From: an uncultured Bacteroidales bacterium
Lineage (GTDB): Bacteria; Bacteroidota; Bacteroidia; Bacteroidales; Paludibacteraceae
Assembly (NCBI GenBank): GCA_937891975.1
Contig: CALAUA010000013.1
Location: forward strand, 1-64,000
DNA: 64,000 nt
Direction of reading: 5' to 3'
Shown: positions 39,326-47,429 of the stretch, piece after piece
Numbering within the stretch: position 1 is the stretch's first letter
Layout: each line of letters starts with the position of its first letter
Notes under the pieces: model-generated
Databases searched by the model: none
What the model saw: the letters and a program-made list of their open reading frames with translations, nothing else
What the model was told of the DNA's origin: nothing
Program-made: the position numbers and the translations under genes

Positions 39326-40540
39326 TTAAATACCTAATTTCTTGCGAATATCTTTTGGAATAGCATTCTTGTGAACGAGTACATCGTTGGTTTTGTATTG
39401 CATATACGCTTCAGATACATACCAAATACCCTTGTATTCGCTTCTCTTTGTGCCCCAGGAATTCTTCACCATGTAGTAGCGTTTGCCGTTTTGGTCTTTG
39501 GCAGTACCAAATATTTGCATACCGTGGTCGTCGGTGTTTTCCCAACTATCGTATGCTGCTTGGCGCATCTCTTGGGTGATAACCTTCTCTGGCAAAGGCT
39601 TCTTGGTCAGTTCTTCACGTTTGTCTGTTGCGGAAAGACCTAACCAACGAGCAGCATCACTGCCTGTCAAATCGACAGCTTTCTCCTCTTCTGGCACTAC
39701 GCCCAGTCCCTTGCGGGTAAAGCATATCTCGCTCACATCAGCACCCCAAGCCAAGGTATAACCTTTGGCCAAGGCATTGTCAATAATTGCCATCATCTCT
39801 TCCATAGGTACATTATACATCTGATCCATACGCCAGTTGTCAGGTACCTCAAGTGCGAAAGTGGTGTAATAAGGATGGTGGGTGTAGCTAGTGATGCTTA
39901 CGTAGTCATCTGCATTCAATCCCAATTCCGCTGCAAATGATTTTGGAGTATATTCTTTGCCGTTATAGATGAAAGTAGCAGGGCACTCACCAAGATAGGT
40001 GTCATATACTGCGGTAAGCGCCTTCTTCCATACGGGAGTCAGTTTCTTCAAGCCGCTATTGGTCACGGCTTTCACTACGCCACCTGCAATAGCATCCAAC
40101 TCTGCGTGAACTGGTAATGTATCCGCAGGAGTGCTGCCGTATTGAATACCCGGCATAGCTTCTTGTGGTACCAAACCATAGTTCTTCAAGCAGTAAATCA
40201 CATCGTATGCCGAACCGCCAGGCGCAAATTCTGCGGTGCCATACATGCGTACGGAGTACTCGGCGCGATCAAGCATCGTGTGGTGCACCACAAACATCTC
40301 ACTCAAATCATACTCGCCCTTACCCATACGCAATAACTCACTCTCCAAAAAACCGATGGTAGAGTAACTCCAGCAGGTGCTACTGCGGTTTTGATCTTTT
40401 ACAGGCGTGATAGCTATACTATCTATTGTGGTAAAGCGAAAACCTTCAGTGCTGTCGCTTGGTGTTTCTGTGTTATCAACTTGTGCTGCTAGACTCATAC
40501 TCATTGCACAAACTGCGAAGGAAAAGAGAATCTTTTTCAT
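39326..40540 (-). CDS. Exported C1-family cysteine peptidase (aminopeptidase C/bleomycin hydrolase type)
   Basis: The 404-aa protein has a signal peptide (MKKILFSFAVCAMSMSLAAQ) and the papain-like active site: oxyanion Q50 and nucleophile C56 (QNRSSTCWSYS), catalytic His in DDHGMQI (about 336) and Asn in VKNSWG (about 360). The bleomycin hydrolase group is usually cytosolic; a signal peptide makes this an exported version, as seen in other Bacteroidales. No promoter is evident directly upstream; the leader is filled by an 11-bp repeat array. Confidence 0.88.
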   Translation of the reverse strand: MKKILFSFAVCAMSMSLAAQVDNTETPSDSTEGFRFTTIDSIAITPVKDQNRSSTCWSYSTIGFLESELLRMGKGEYDLSEMFVVHHTMLDRAEYSVRMYGTAEFAPGGSAYDVIYCLKNYGLVPQEAMPGIQYGSTPADTLPVHAELDAIAGGVVKAVTNSGLKKLTPVWKKALTAVYDTYLGECPATFIYNGKEYTPKSFAAELGLNADDYVSITSYTHHPYYTTFALEVPDNWRMDQMYNVPMEEMMAIIDNALAKGYTLAWGADVSEICFTRKGLGVVPEEEKAVDLTGSDAARWLGLSATDKREELTKKPLPEKVITQEMRQAAYDSWENTDDHGMQIFGTAKDQNGKRYYMVKNSWGTKRSEYKGIWYVSEAYMQYKTNDVLVHKNAIPKDIRKKLGI

Positions 40541-40580
40541 AAATTTTCTATTTTGTTGTTGTTATATTTGTTTCTTGTTG

Positions 40581-40738
40581 CCTTTTACATGCCCCTTACA
40601 TGCCCCTTATACGCCCCTTACTTCCATTGGAACCTCATAGGGACTTCATCGGAACCTCATAGGGACTTCATCGGAACCTCATCGGAACCTCATAGGGACT
40701 TCGCCGTATCGTCACTATACCTTCACCGATACTCCGTA
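40581..40738. repeat. Long 11-bp unit tandem array (GGAACCTCATA / GGGACTTCATC)
   Basis: About 14 consecutive 11-bp units fill the gap between prfB and the C1 peptidase gene. First come CCCCTTACATG-type units (from 40581), then alternating GGAACCTCATA and GGGACTTCATC (40629-40705), then degenerate units up to 40738. It is the longest of the five 11-bp arrays. Confidence 0.88.
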
Positions 40739-40744
40739 GGGTCA

Positions 40745-41851
40745 TTAATCTGGAAATTCCATCAAATATGCTTTGATAAACTCGTCGATATCGCCATCCA
40801 TCACAGCATTCACATTACTGGTTTGGTAATTCGTGCGATGGTCTTTCACGCGGCGATCATCAAACACGTAACTGCGTATTTGGCTTCCCCATTCAATCTT
40901 TTTCTTACCAGCTTCCACTTTGGCAGCCGCTTGACGACGTTTCTCCAACTCCAACTCATACAGCTGACTACGCAAGTGGCGCAGTGCATTCTCGCGGTTC
41001 TTGGGCTGGTCACGGGTCTCGGTGTTTTCAATCACTATCTCGTCTGGCTGATTAGTCAGCGGGTTAATGAACTTATAGTGTAAACGCACACCCGATTCCA
41101 CTTTGTTGACGTTCTGTCCACCTGCACCCGAAGAACGGAACGTATCCCATGAGATTGCAGAAGGATCTACTTGAATATCAATCGTATCATCAATCAATGG
41201 CACCACAAACACCGACGCAAACGAAGTCATACGCTTGCCTTGTGCATTGTATGGACTCACGCGCACAAGGCGGTGTACACCATTCTCGGACTTGAGGTAG
41301 CCGTATGCCATATCGCCTTCGATATTGAAGGTCACGGTCTTGATGCCTGCTTCATCGCCTTCTTGCAAGTTGGCAATAGTCACTTTATAGTCGTGTTTCT
41401 CGCAATAGCGTTGATAGAGACGCATCAATTGCTCGGCCCAGTCTTGGGCTTCTGTGCCGCCCGCACCAGAAACAATCTTCAGCACTGCTGGCATCTGATC
41501 TTCTTCATGCGAGAGCATATTCTTCATCTCGAGCGCTTCCACTTCTTTCAGAGCATGAGCATATGCGGCATCTACCTCATCTTCAGTCACCAATTCCTCT
41601 TTGCAGTAGTCAAAGGCCAATTGCAATTCTTCTGTGGCTGCACGCACACCTTCATAACCTTCAATCCAAGCTTTGATGCTTTTTACTTTTCGCATTTGTG
41701 CTTCTGCAGCTTTCGCATCTTCCCAAAAGCCAGGGTTTTGGGTACGAAGTTCTTCTTCCTCGAGTTGTACGCGCTTCTCGTCAATAGCCAAGTATTGCTT
41801 GAGCTTGTCCGCACGGTGTTGAATCTCTTTAAGTTGTTCTATAGTTATCAT
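40745..41851 (-). CDS. prfB: Peptide chain release factor 2
   Basis: Releases the peptide at UGA and UAA stops. The 368-aa protein has the catalytic GGQ in SSGAGGQNVNK (about 249) and, where E. coli RF2 has the stop-codon reading tripeptide SPF, has SPY (about 203, SPYNAQGKR). The reading frame is continuous from the first ATG: the in-frame UGA and +1 frameshift that regulate prfB in many bacteria are absent. It has its own promoter at 41879-41910. Confidence 0.95.
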   Translation of the reverse strand: MITIEQLKEIQHRADKLKQYLAIDEKRVQLEEEELRTQNPGFWEDAKAAEAQMRKVKSIKAWIEGYEGVRAATEELQLAFDYCKEELVTEDEVDAAYAHALKEVEALEMKNMLSHEEDQMPAVLKIVSGAGGTEAQDWAEQLMRLYQRYCEKHDYKVTIANLQEGDEAGIKTVTFNIEGDMAYGYLKSENGVHRLVRVSPYNAQGKRMTSFASVFVVPLIDDTIDIQVDPSAISWDTFRSSGAGGQNVNKVESGVRLHYKFINPLTNQPDEIVIENTETRDQPKNRENALRHLRSQLYELELEKRRQAAAKVEAGKKKIEWGSQIRSYVFDDRRVKDHRTNYQTSNVNAVMDGDIDEFIKAYLMEFPD

Positions 41852-41878
41852 AAATGCTCAATTTTCCAAATTTGGCGA

Positions 41879-41910
41879 CAAAGGTACAAAAAAAAATCGA
41901 CATGTGCAAA
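41879..41910 (-). promoter_or_regulatory. Promoter of prfB
   Basis: Minus strand: TTTG (41910-41907), a 20-nt spacer beginning CACATGT with a nine-base T tract, then TACCTTTG (41886-41879). It is 27 nt upstream of the ATG. Confidence 0.87.
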
Positions 41911-41929
41911 TATTTTATTATATAAAATA

Positions 41930-41961
41930 ACAAGCCGAGGATATTTCTATCTTCGGCTTAT
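41930..41961 (-). terminator. Terminator of the recQ-to-acyltransferase gene string
   Basis: On the minus strand AAGCCGAAG (41959-41951) pairs with CCTCGGCTT (41940-41932), one G-T wobble included, and a T-rich stretch follows. It lies between the acyltransferase stop and the prfB promoter. Confidence 0.75.
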
Positions 41962-41994
41962 CATCCATACATAAAAGGATTCTTTATTTCAGTG

Positions 41995-43005
41995 TTATTT
42001 TGGCAATTTTATCGCTTTCTCGTAGTTCAATACAGGGTAATTATACATCTCATACAGGCGGGCGCGGAGGAAGTCTGTGTCCTTATTGGAGAGATGGATA
42101 AGCTGCAAGCGGCTATCAATATACTCATCAAACTCTTTGCCACGTGGGTAGATTTCATACGCAGCATGGATATGCTGGTCGATAATTTGGCATACAAACT
42201 TAATCTGCTCGTTGCGGCTCTGTTCGCGCAACTCAGGACGTTCTGCTAATGCAGCATCAATATCGTGGTTGATAGATGGAGTCAAACGATAGACGATACG
42301 CCCCTTTTGCCCTTTGATACCCACCGACATGGACACCAAGTCATCCTTGCGCGATTTTTTCCACTTTGGATTATCGCGTTTGAGTTGCATTTCACGTGCT
42401 TTGAGGTAGTCGCATGGATCAAACTCATAAGAAATAGACACGGGGCATATGTTCAGTTCTTTTACACTCTCGAAGAAGTCTTCAGCCTCAATAGTGAGCA
42501 TCTTGAGTACGCCAGGTTGTGTAATGTCATTTCCGTCTTTTGCTCGCCCTTCGCGTTGAGCTAACCAGATGGATTTGTGGCGTTTACGCAGATGATGAAT
42601 ATATTGAGAAAGGGTCGTAGCGTTGTTAACTTGATCGCGGAAACCACCATTGCGGATAACTACGAATGCACGCAAGAAACGCACCAAATGTTCAATCCAC
42701 CATTTGCCAAAGAGGTTATTGCCAATGCCAAAATAGGGATGGATAAAGTATCGAGTGCGCAGCAGAAAAGTAAGCCATGCCACATCCATGACAATGTCGC
42801 GGTGGTTGGTCATAAAGAAAGCACCATGGCGGATATCTTGCTCAATCTGCTTTCTGTCGCCATGATATTGCAATTTGATACCCTTGGTAGTCTTGCGACG
42901 CATGACCAAAAGGATAGGGTAGATAATGAGAAAATCTACGAATGGCAAAAGCCAACCAGTATGATAAGCACGGATGGGACGGAATTGTTTAGTGTGGTGT
43001 AGCAT
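41995..43005 (-). CDS. 1-acyl-glycerol-phosphate acyltransferase-like protein
   Basis: The 336-aa protein has a membrane segment at about 18-35 and two acyltransferase motifs: NHRD at N67-D70 (MTNHRDIVMD, the block I region) and EGRAKD (152-157, resembling the PlsC EGTRS block). The His-to-Asp spacing is close to, but not exactly, the HX4D of PlsC. It probably acylates a glycerol-phosphate or glycolipid at the inner membrane. It is the last gene before the terminator and follows two glycosyltransferases and a YhaM-like gene. Confidence 0.78.
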   Translation of the reverse strand: MLHHTKQFRPIRAYHTGWLLPFVDFLIIYPILLVMRRKTTKGIKLQYHGDRKQIEQDIRHGAFFMTNHRDIVMDVAWLTFLLRTRYFIHPYFGIGNNLFGKWWIEHLVRFLRAFVVIRNGGFRDQVNNATTLSQYIHHLRKRHKSIWLAQREGRAKDGNDITQPGVLKMLTIEAEDFFESVKELNICPVSISYEFDPCDYLKAREMQLKRDNPKWKKSRKDDLVSMSVGIKGQKGRIVYRLTPSINHDIDAALAERPELREQSRNEQIKFVCQIIDQHIHAAYEIYPRGKEFDEYIDSRLQLIHLSNKDTDFLRARLYEMYNYPVLNYEKAIKLPK

Positions 43006-43019
43006 AGTGTGGTGTAGTT
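42990..43019. repeat. 15-bp direct repeat across a start codon
   Basis: TAGTGTGGTGTAGCA (42990-43004) and TAGTGTGGTGTAGTT (43005-43019) lie back to back. One copy covers the first codons of the acyltransferase gene and the other forms the 12-bp gap to the upstream gene. Confidence 0.75.
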
Positions 43020-44295
43020 ATTGTTTGTGGGTCATGATGTCGAGGATGAGGTCGTCGGTGACTTTCATGCCATCGTGACCGATGCGAGTGAGGTTGCGGA
43101 TAGTGCGGTCAATATCGTCTTCCACAATGCCTTCGGTGGAGTCGGCGTAGGAGTGTTGCATTGCCAGATATGCGCTGAAGATAGCCGTAGCCACTCCACT
43201 GGTGACCTTCAATGCACAGCCCGGTTTAGCACCGTCGCAAATCATACCCGAGATATTGGCAATCATGTTTTTGATAGCATAGGTGATCTCGTCGTAGTTG
43301 CCTCCCATGAGGTAGGTGATACCTGCTGCCGAACCAGTAGCAGCCACTACGCAACCGCACAAGGCAGACAGACGTCCGAGCGACTGTTTGATATAGATAA
43401 CGGTGAGGTTGCTAAGTGCCAGAGCGCGAAGGGTTTGTTCTTCGGAGTAATGATTTTCCTTCGCATATAAATACACAGGAATTGAGCACGAAATGCCCTG
43501 ATTACCCGAACCTGAATTGCTCATCACTTGCACCATAGCACCCGACATGCGGGCATCGCACGCACCGCAGGTGTAGCTGATAATCTTGGTGAATAATGTG
43601 TTGCCAAAGAGCTTTTCCATTTCGGGCGTTGCAGTAAGCGTATTGGCTCGCAATAGTCGTCCTAACCCATGACCATATTGGTCAGCAAACGATGTTTCTG
43701 CTGCTGCGGTGTTCATCTCTGCACCCTCTTTCAAGAAGGCAATATCATGGATATCTACTTCCATGGCAAAATCATAAACACGGCGGAGAGATAACATGTT
43801 TGCAGTCGTGTCTATTACGCTGATTTTTCTTGATTCCTGGTTCCTTATTCCTTCCTCCACAAAATTCGTATGCCCATCCATAATAGTGGCTTGGGCAGTA
43901 CGGTCGCCATCGGCGACTTCAACATGGATGTAGAGTAAGCTTGGCGCATCGTAATCCACCTTGATAGTAGCTGGCACGCGTAGCATATACTCCTTGGCAT
44001 ACGCCACTGCTTCGGGTGTAGCATCGCGCAAGACTTCGAGCATATACTCTGATTTGCCGATAGTGGCACCTAGTGCGATGGCAATAGGCAAGCCCGTCAT
44101 ACCCGTATTAGGAATACCCACTGCGAGGGCGTTCTTATAAACGTTCTTCGAGAGATAAACGGTAATCTTGTCGGGCTCGGCATCAAGAAGTTCTTTGGCA
44201 CGAGCCGTACATAATGCTACCGCAATCGGCTCGGTACAACCGATAGCAGGGATGACCTCACAACGGAGTAACTGAAGGAGTTCTTGATTAGTCAT
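43018..44295 (-). CDS. YhaM/UPF0597-family protein (L-cysteine desulfidase-like)
   Basis: The 425-aa protein matches the YhaM (CyuA)/serine dehydratase-alpha-like family. Conserved Cys occur in AIGC20TEPIA, in CGACDARMSG (about 243) and in GISCSIPV (about 272). These are the candidate iron-sulfur ligands of L-cysteine desulfidase, which breaks cysteine into pyruvate, sulfide and ammonia. The substrate is not proven by sequence. Residues about 147-155 (EGIRNQESRK) are encoded by a heptamer array. Its start overlaps the upstream glycosyltransferase by 8 bp. Confidence 0.83.
   Translation of the reverse strand: MTNQELLQLLRCEVIPAIGCTEPIAVALCTARAKELLDAEPDKITVYLSKNVYKNALAVGIPNTGMTGLPIAIALGATIGKSEYMLEVLRDATPEAVAYAKEYMLRVPATIKVDYDAPSLLYIHVEVADGDRTAQATIMDGHTNFVEEGIRNQESRKISVIDTTANMLSLRRVYDFAMEVDIHDIAFLKEGAEMNTAAAETSFADQYGHGLGRLLRANTLTATPEMEKLFGNTLFTKIISYTCGACDARMSGAMVQVMSNSGSGNQGISCSIPVYLYAKENHYSEEQTLRALALSNLTVIYIKQSLGRLSALCGCVVAATGSAAGITYLMGGNYDEITYAIKNMIANISGMICDGAKPGCALKVTSGVATAIFSAYLAMQHSYADSTEGIVEDDIDRTIRNLTRIGHDGMKVTDDLILDIMTHKQ
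43830..43857. repeat. 7-bp unit array (TTGATTC/CTTATTC)
   Basis: Units TTGATTC, CTGGTTC, CTTATTC, CTTCCTC (43830-43857), in frame inside the YhaM-like gene. Confidence 0.68.
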
Positions 44296-45016
44296 ATCGT
44301 TTGAAATGGAATTTTAGTCGGATGATAGTATATACAATTAGCAATTTATGAATAAATCGTGCATCATGCAACTTCTTTCGCAAGATGAGGAAAAGACGTT
44401 GCTGATCGGCTTGATGTGATGTAGCCGTAGTGCTAGTTGCGTGTTGTAAATAATGGTAAGTGGTCTGTGGTACTATGATATAGCGGGGAGATATTAACCA
44501 CATATCAACCGTGAAAACAACATCTTCGTAGAACATCCCTACAGGGAAATTGATAGCATTCTGCACAAGCCATTCCCTTTTATACATTCGCACCCATGGC
44601 GCAGTGTAGCGGTAGGGATGAGAAGGGATACGTTGGTACAATATGGTTCCTTCAGGCGTTTCACGTTGATAACCATGTAATATTACATCGGCATCTTGGG
44701 TGTGAAGTAGCAATTGAGCGTAATGCTGGGTATCTATATAGTCATCAGCATCCACAAACGATATCCATTCACCACTAGCATATTGTATTCCCAGATTTCT
44801 GGCAGCAGCTTGTCCTTGGTTGGGCTGTGAATAGACTTGTATTCGTTGGTCATCTGCTGCAAACTGTTGTGCAATAGTCAAACTATCATCCGTAGAACCA
44901 TCATTCACAAGAATGATTTGCAATGCACGATGAGTCTGATGTATCAGCGATTCAATACACTTTGCCAGATATGCTTCGGCATTGTAGATGGGTACTATGA
45001 CGGAAATTGTGTTCAA
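44288..45016 (-). CDS. Family 2 glycosyltransferase
   Basis: The 242-aa protein is a GT-A fold transferase with the classic start SVIVPIYNAEAYLAKCIESL, nucleotide-binding VNDGSTDDS (38-46) and the metal-binding D89-A-D91 in SFVDADDYID. There is no membrane segment, although a hydrophobic C-terminal stretch may bring it to the membrane. It adds one sugar from an activated donor in building a glycan or glycolipid; donor and acceptor are unknown. It overlaps the upstream GT4 gene by 4 bp (ATGA). Confidence 0.9.
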   Translation of the reverse strand: MNTISVIVPIYNAEAYLAKCIESLIHQTHRALQIILVNDGSTDDSLTIAQQFAADDQRIQVYSQPNQGQAAARNLGIQYASGEWISFVDADDYIDTQHYAQLLLHTQDADVILHGYQRETPEGTILYQRIPSHPYRYTAPWVRMYKREWLVQNAINFPVGMFYEDVVFTVDMWLISPRYIIVPQTTYHYLQHATSTTATSHQADQQRLFLILRKKLHDARFIHKLLIVYTIIRLKFHFKRYD

Positions 45017-46251
45017 GAGTTGTGGGATTTTAATGTGTGAATGAATAACTGCTCAAATTGTTGTGCTTGTTTCTCACGTGAGAACTGCTCTTTGTTGATT
45101 ACTGCTTGGCGCGTGAAGCCATTTTGCTGCCACTCGTGGTATTTATCAAGAATAAATCTTTTGACTTCTTCTACATTTGTTGCAGCCAGACCAGCATTGG
45201 TTTGATTGATAACATTCGCTAAACATTCTTCGTCAGACCTTACGCATAAAACAGGTTTTTCTACGCCCAATGCCTCAAAGAATTTGGTTGTCATAATGCC
45301 ATGCGCACCACTAGTAGTTGCTTTGTTGGAAAGTACTAACAGAATGGAAGCTTGTCGCAAAATCTCTGGAACATGCTCTAAAGGTACATAAGCATGGTAG
45401 TTCATTAGGTGCTCTACACCATAATCAGTTGCCATTCGGCGAATACGTTGTTGTCCCTCAGGGTTAGTATACCACGATATGCGAATATCAAGTTGGAGGG
45501 TTTGCAAGGCCTTCATCAGTAAAGTGGGATCTTGCATCTGTTGTTCGTATATACGTCCTACATACGCGATTGTGAAATGCTGTGTGGCGCAATCTTTTGG
45601 ATTGAAGATATTCGTGTCAAATCCATTGTAAATTAGATGTGTATTGTTGTTGAATTGTTTGAGAAAATTCACATGCCATGGTGAAACAGATGTAATGGAT
45701 TGCGCTTGGCGTAACACAATGTTTCTGCGCTGGATATTTACCTGCTTATACCAATTGCGAAAAGGTCGCAACCACCATTGTCTATGGTTTTGGTATTGCG
45801 CCCCAGGCACTTGTTCATCAATATCGCGTAGGTCTACATGCAAAGGCAGGTGACGCTCTTGGGCAATATCTAATGCAGCACGCAAAGGGAAGGTGGAAAA
45901 TGTGCAACAAAAGATGCAATCATACGTACGTTGGCTGATAGCTTTGCGAACCGCCTGTGAGAAGTAGCGATTACGCCAGTCAAACAACAAACTCCACAAA
46001 CTCTTACAAGCCCATTCTAGCGATGAGGTAGTGTTATAGATAGCTATCTCGTGTATCGGATAGGCATGTGAAAAACATAACGAGCCACGTTCGGTATATA
46101 CATCCACAACCCATCCCCTTGCTGCGAGATAATCGCAAACGGTTCGAAGGCGCGGATTGTAGGCAGGTGCCCCAAAAGGATCTGTCAATATGAGAATACG
46201 TGGTTTCAACGGAGATAATTGATTAGTTGTTCGTATAATGTTTTGTGCCAT
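45013..46251 (-). CDS. Family 4 glycosyltransferase
   Basis: The 412-aa protein is a GT-B fold transferase. The N-terminal half has DPFGAPAYNPRLRTVCDYLAARG; the C-terminal half has AYVGRIYEQQ and EALGVEKPVL with the family's E-x7-E-like region. The frame overlaps the upstream deacetylase-like gene by 46 bp, and no later Met fits, so the overlap appears real. It works with the adjacent GT2 on an unknown surface glycan (inference). Confidence 0.87.
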   Translation of the reverse strand: MAQNIIRTTNQLSPLKPRILILTDPFGAPAYNPRLRTVCDYLAARGWVVDVYTERGSLCFSHAYPIHEIAIYNTTSSLEWACKSLWSLLFDWRNRYFSQAVRKAISQRTYDCIFCCTFSTFPLRAALDIAQERHLPLHVDLRDIDEQVPGAQYQNHRQWWLRPFRNWYKQVNIQRRNIVLRQAQSITSVSPWHVNFLKQFNNNTHLIYNGFDTNIFNPKDCATQHFTIAYVGRIYEQQMQDPTLLMKALQTLQLDIRISWYTNPEGQQRIRRMATDYGVEHLMNYHAYVPLEHVPEILRQASILLVLSNKATTSGAHGIMTTKFFEALGVEKPVLCVRSDEECLANVINQTNAGLAATNVEEVKRFILDKYHEWQQNGFTRQAVINKEQFSREKQAQQFEQLFIHTLKSHNS

Positions 46252-47429
46252 GGATTGTTCGTAGGGTTGGTATTATGCCATAATAGTACTATTTCACCAG
46301 CATTCTGATGTATTTTCTCAAATAGACGTTGGCACTCAAAATATGCTTCATCTTCGTTGAGATTCATATAGTTGGTATTACTCAGCGTGCAGTCCATCAC
46401 GGTCAATGGGTGCAACGTTAAGTTGGTGAGTGTCATAGTCTTAGGATTGATCCAACGTACAGGTCGTGTGGTTTGCAAACGGAAACCCACTTGGTCGGGG
46501 AACATCATCGTGAAGTCATCGGTTACACCCATATCTGCTAACGCCTGCATACAATCAATGGAGCAACGAAGATAATGGCTACGGTGGTACAAATCCTTGA
46601 TTTTTATAATATCTCCCTCCCTAACACTCTCTTTATTCACCATATGTGTGAATACAACCACCTTGGTCATCTCTTCCCCATAGTAACTCGAATGTAATCC
46701 TATCTTAGCACCGCTGTTTTCTATCAACTGTTCTGCGGTCTCAAAGTCCTTGCCGTCGAGTTTATATTGCGGATAATCATATCCTTTGCCCATGGTGTCT
46801 TTGACAAAGTAGATACATTTTGCTCCTTCCACATTCTTATCTTGCGCAATCAACCATGAGAAGGTGAAGGCAGGGTCGTTGTGAATATTCTTTAGTGAAG
46901 CTAATACTTTGCGCCATTGACCACGTAATATGCCTCCTATAAAACCGCGTAGGTGGCGATATTGTTCGATGGAATCTACATCGTGTGTCAGGTATATCTG
47001 GCTGAATGATGGGGTAGGCAATGGCAAATCCAATAGTTTCATCAGCATACGCGCATACTCATCTACTAAAGGAATCATCAACCGATTATTCTCGCCTAAA
47101 ATGGAGAATTTGGCTAAGAAACGCCCGTGCTCATCTCGCTGATTACTAATTAGTTCTTCTGCGCGAGAGATAAAGAAGAACGTATTATAGATAATATCTG
47201 TACGAATCACGAAGTGTGGTTTATCACCTTCTCCCTTTCTGCTTTCTGTTTGCACCTCTCCCAAATAGGGCATAATAATCTCCTTACCCAAATGCCCGTT
47301 AGGTACAATCACCACACGGTATTTGTGCCATTCTGCTTCATCAGCAGTATAACCTACTTGTTTGGCTGCATTTGCATTGTCGTATAGCAAGAATGTGATG
47401 ATATATTCAATAATTTCGTTCATAATCAT
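46206..47429 (-). CDS. Polysaccharide deacetylase-like protein (DUF7033 type)
   Basis: About 407 aa, started at MIMNEIIEYI (47429), where ATGA overlaps the abcF stop; MNEII at 47423 is equally possible. An N-terminal alpha/beta domain (about 1-130) precedes a deacetylase-type barrel with T-H-D-V-D (about 148-152), GLHSSYYG and a late HNTN motif; the first Asp and His fit the metal-site positions of carbohydrate esterase family 4. In Bacteroidota such proteins lie in surface-glycan loci. Here it heads a group with GT4, GT2 and an acyltransferase. Confidence 0.75.
   Translation of the reverse strand: MIMNEIIEYIITFLLYDNANAAKQVGYTADEAEWHKYRVVIVPNGHLGKEIIMPYLGEVQTESRKGEGDKPHFVIRTDIIYNTFFFISRAEELISNQRDEHGRFLAKFSILGENNRLMIPLVDEYARMLMKLLDLPLPTPSFSQIYLTHDVDSIEQYRHLRGFIGGILRGQWRKVLASLKNIHNDPAFTFSWLIAQDKNVEGAKCIYFVKDTMGKGYDYPQYKLDGKDFETAEQLIENSGAKIGLHSSYYGEEMTKVVVFTHMVNKESVREGDIIKIKDLYHRSHYLRCSIDCMQALADMGVTDDFTMMFPDQVGFRLQTTRPVRWINPKTMTLTNLTLHPLTVMDCTLSNTNYMNLNEDEAYFECQRLFEKIHQNAGEIVLLWHNTNPTNNPWHKTLYEQLINYLR

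Noticed and set aside
40581..40738. Possible CRISPR array
   Set aside because: Units are 11 bp, back to back, without unique spacers, and no cas genes are present.
40820..41851. Programmed +1 frameshift in prfB
   Set aside because: The reading frame is continuous from the first ATG, with no in-frame TGA near codon 25.
41171..41974. 267-codon open frame on the plus strand inside prfB
   Set aside because: Antisense to prfB and running through its promoter; no protein-like features beyond length.
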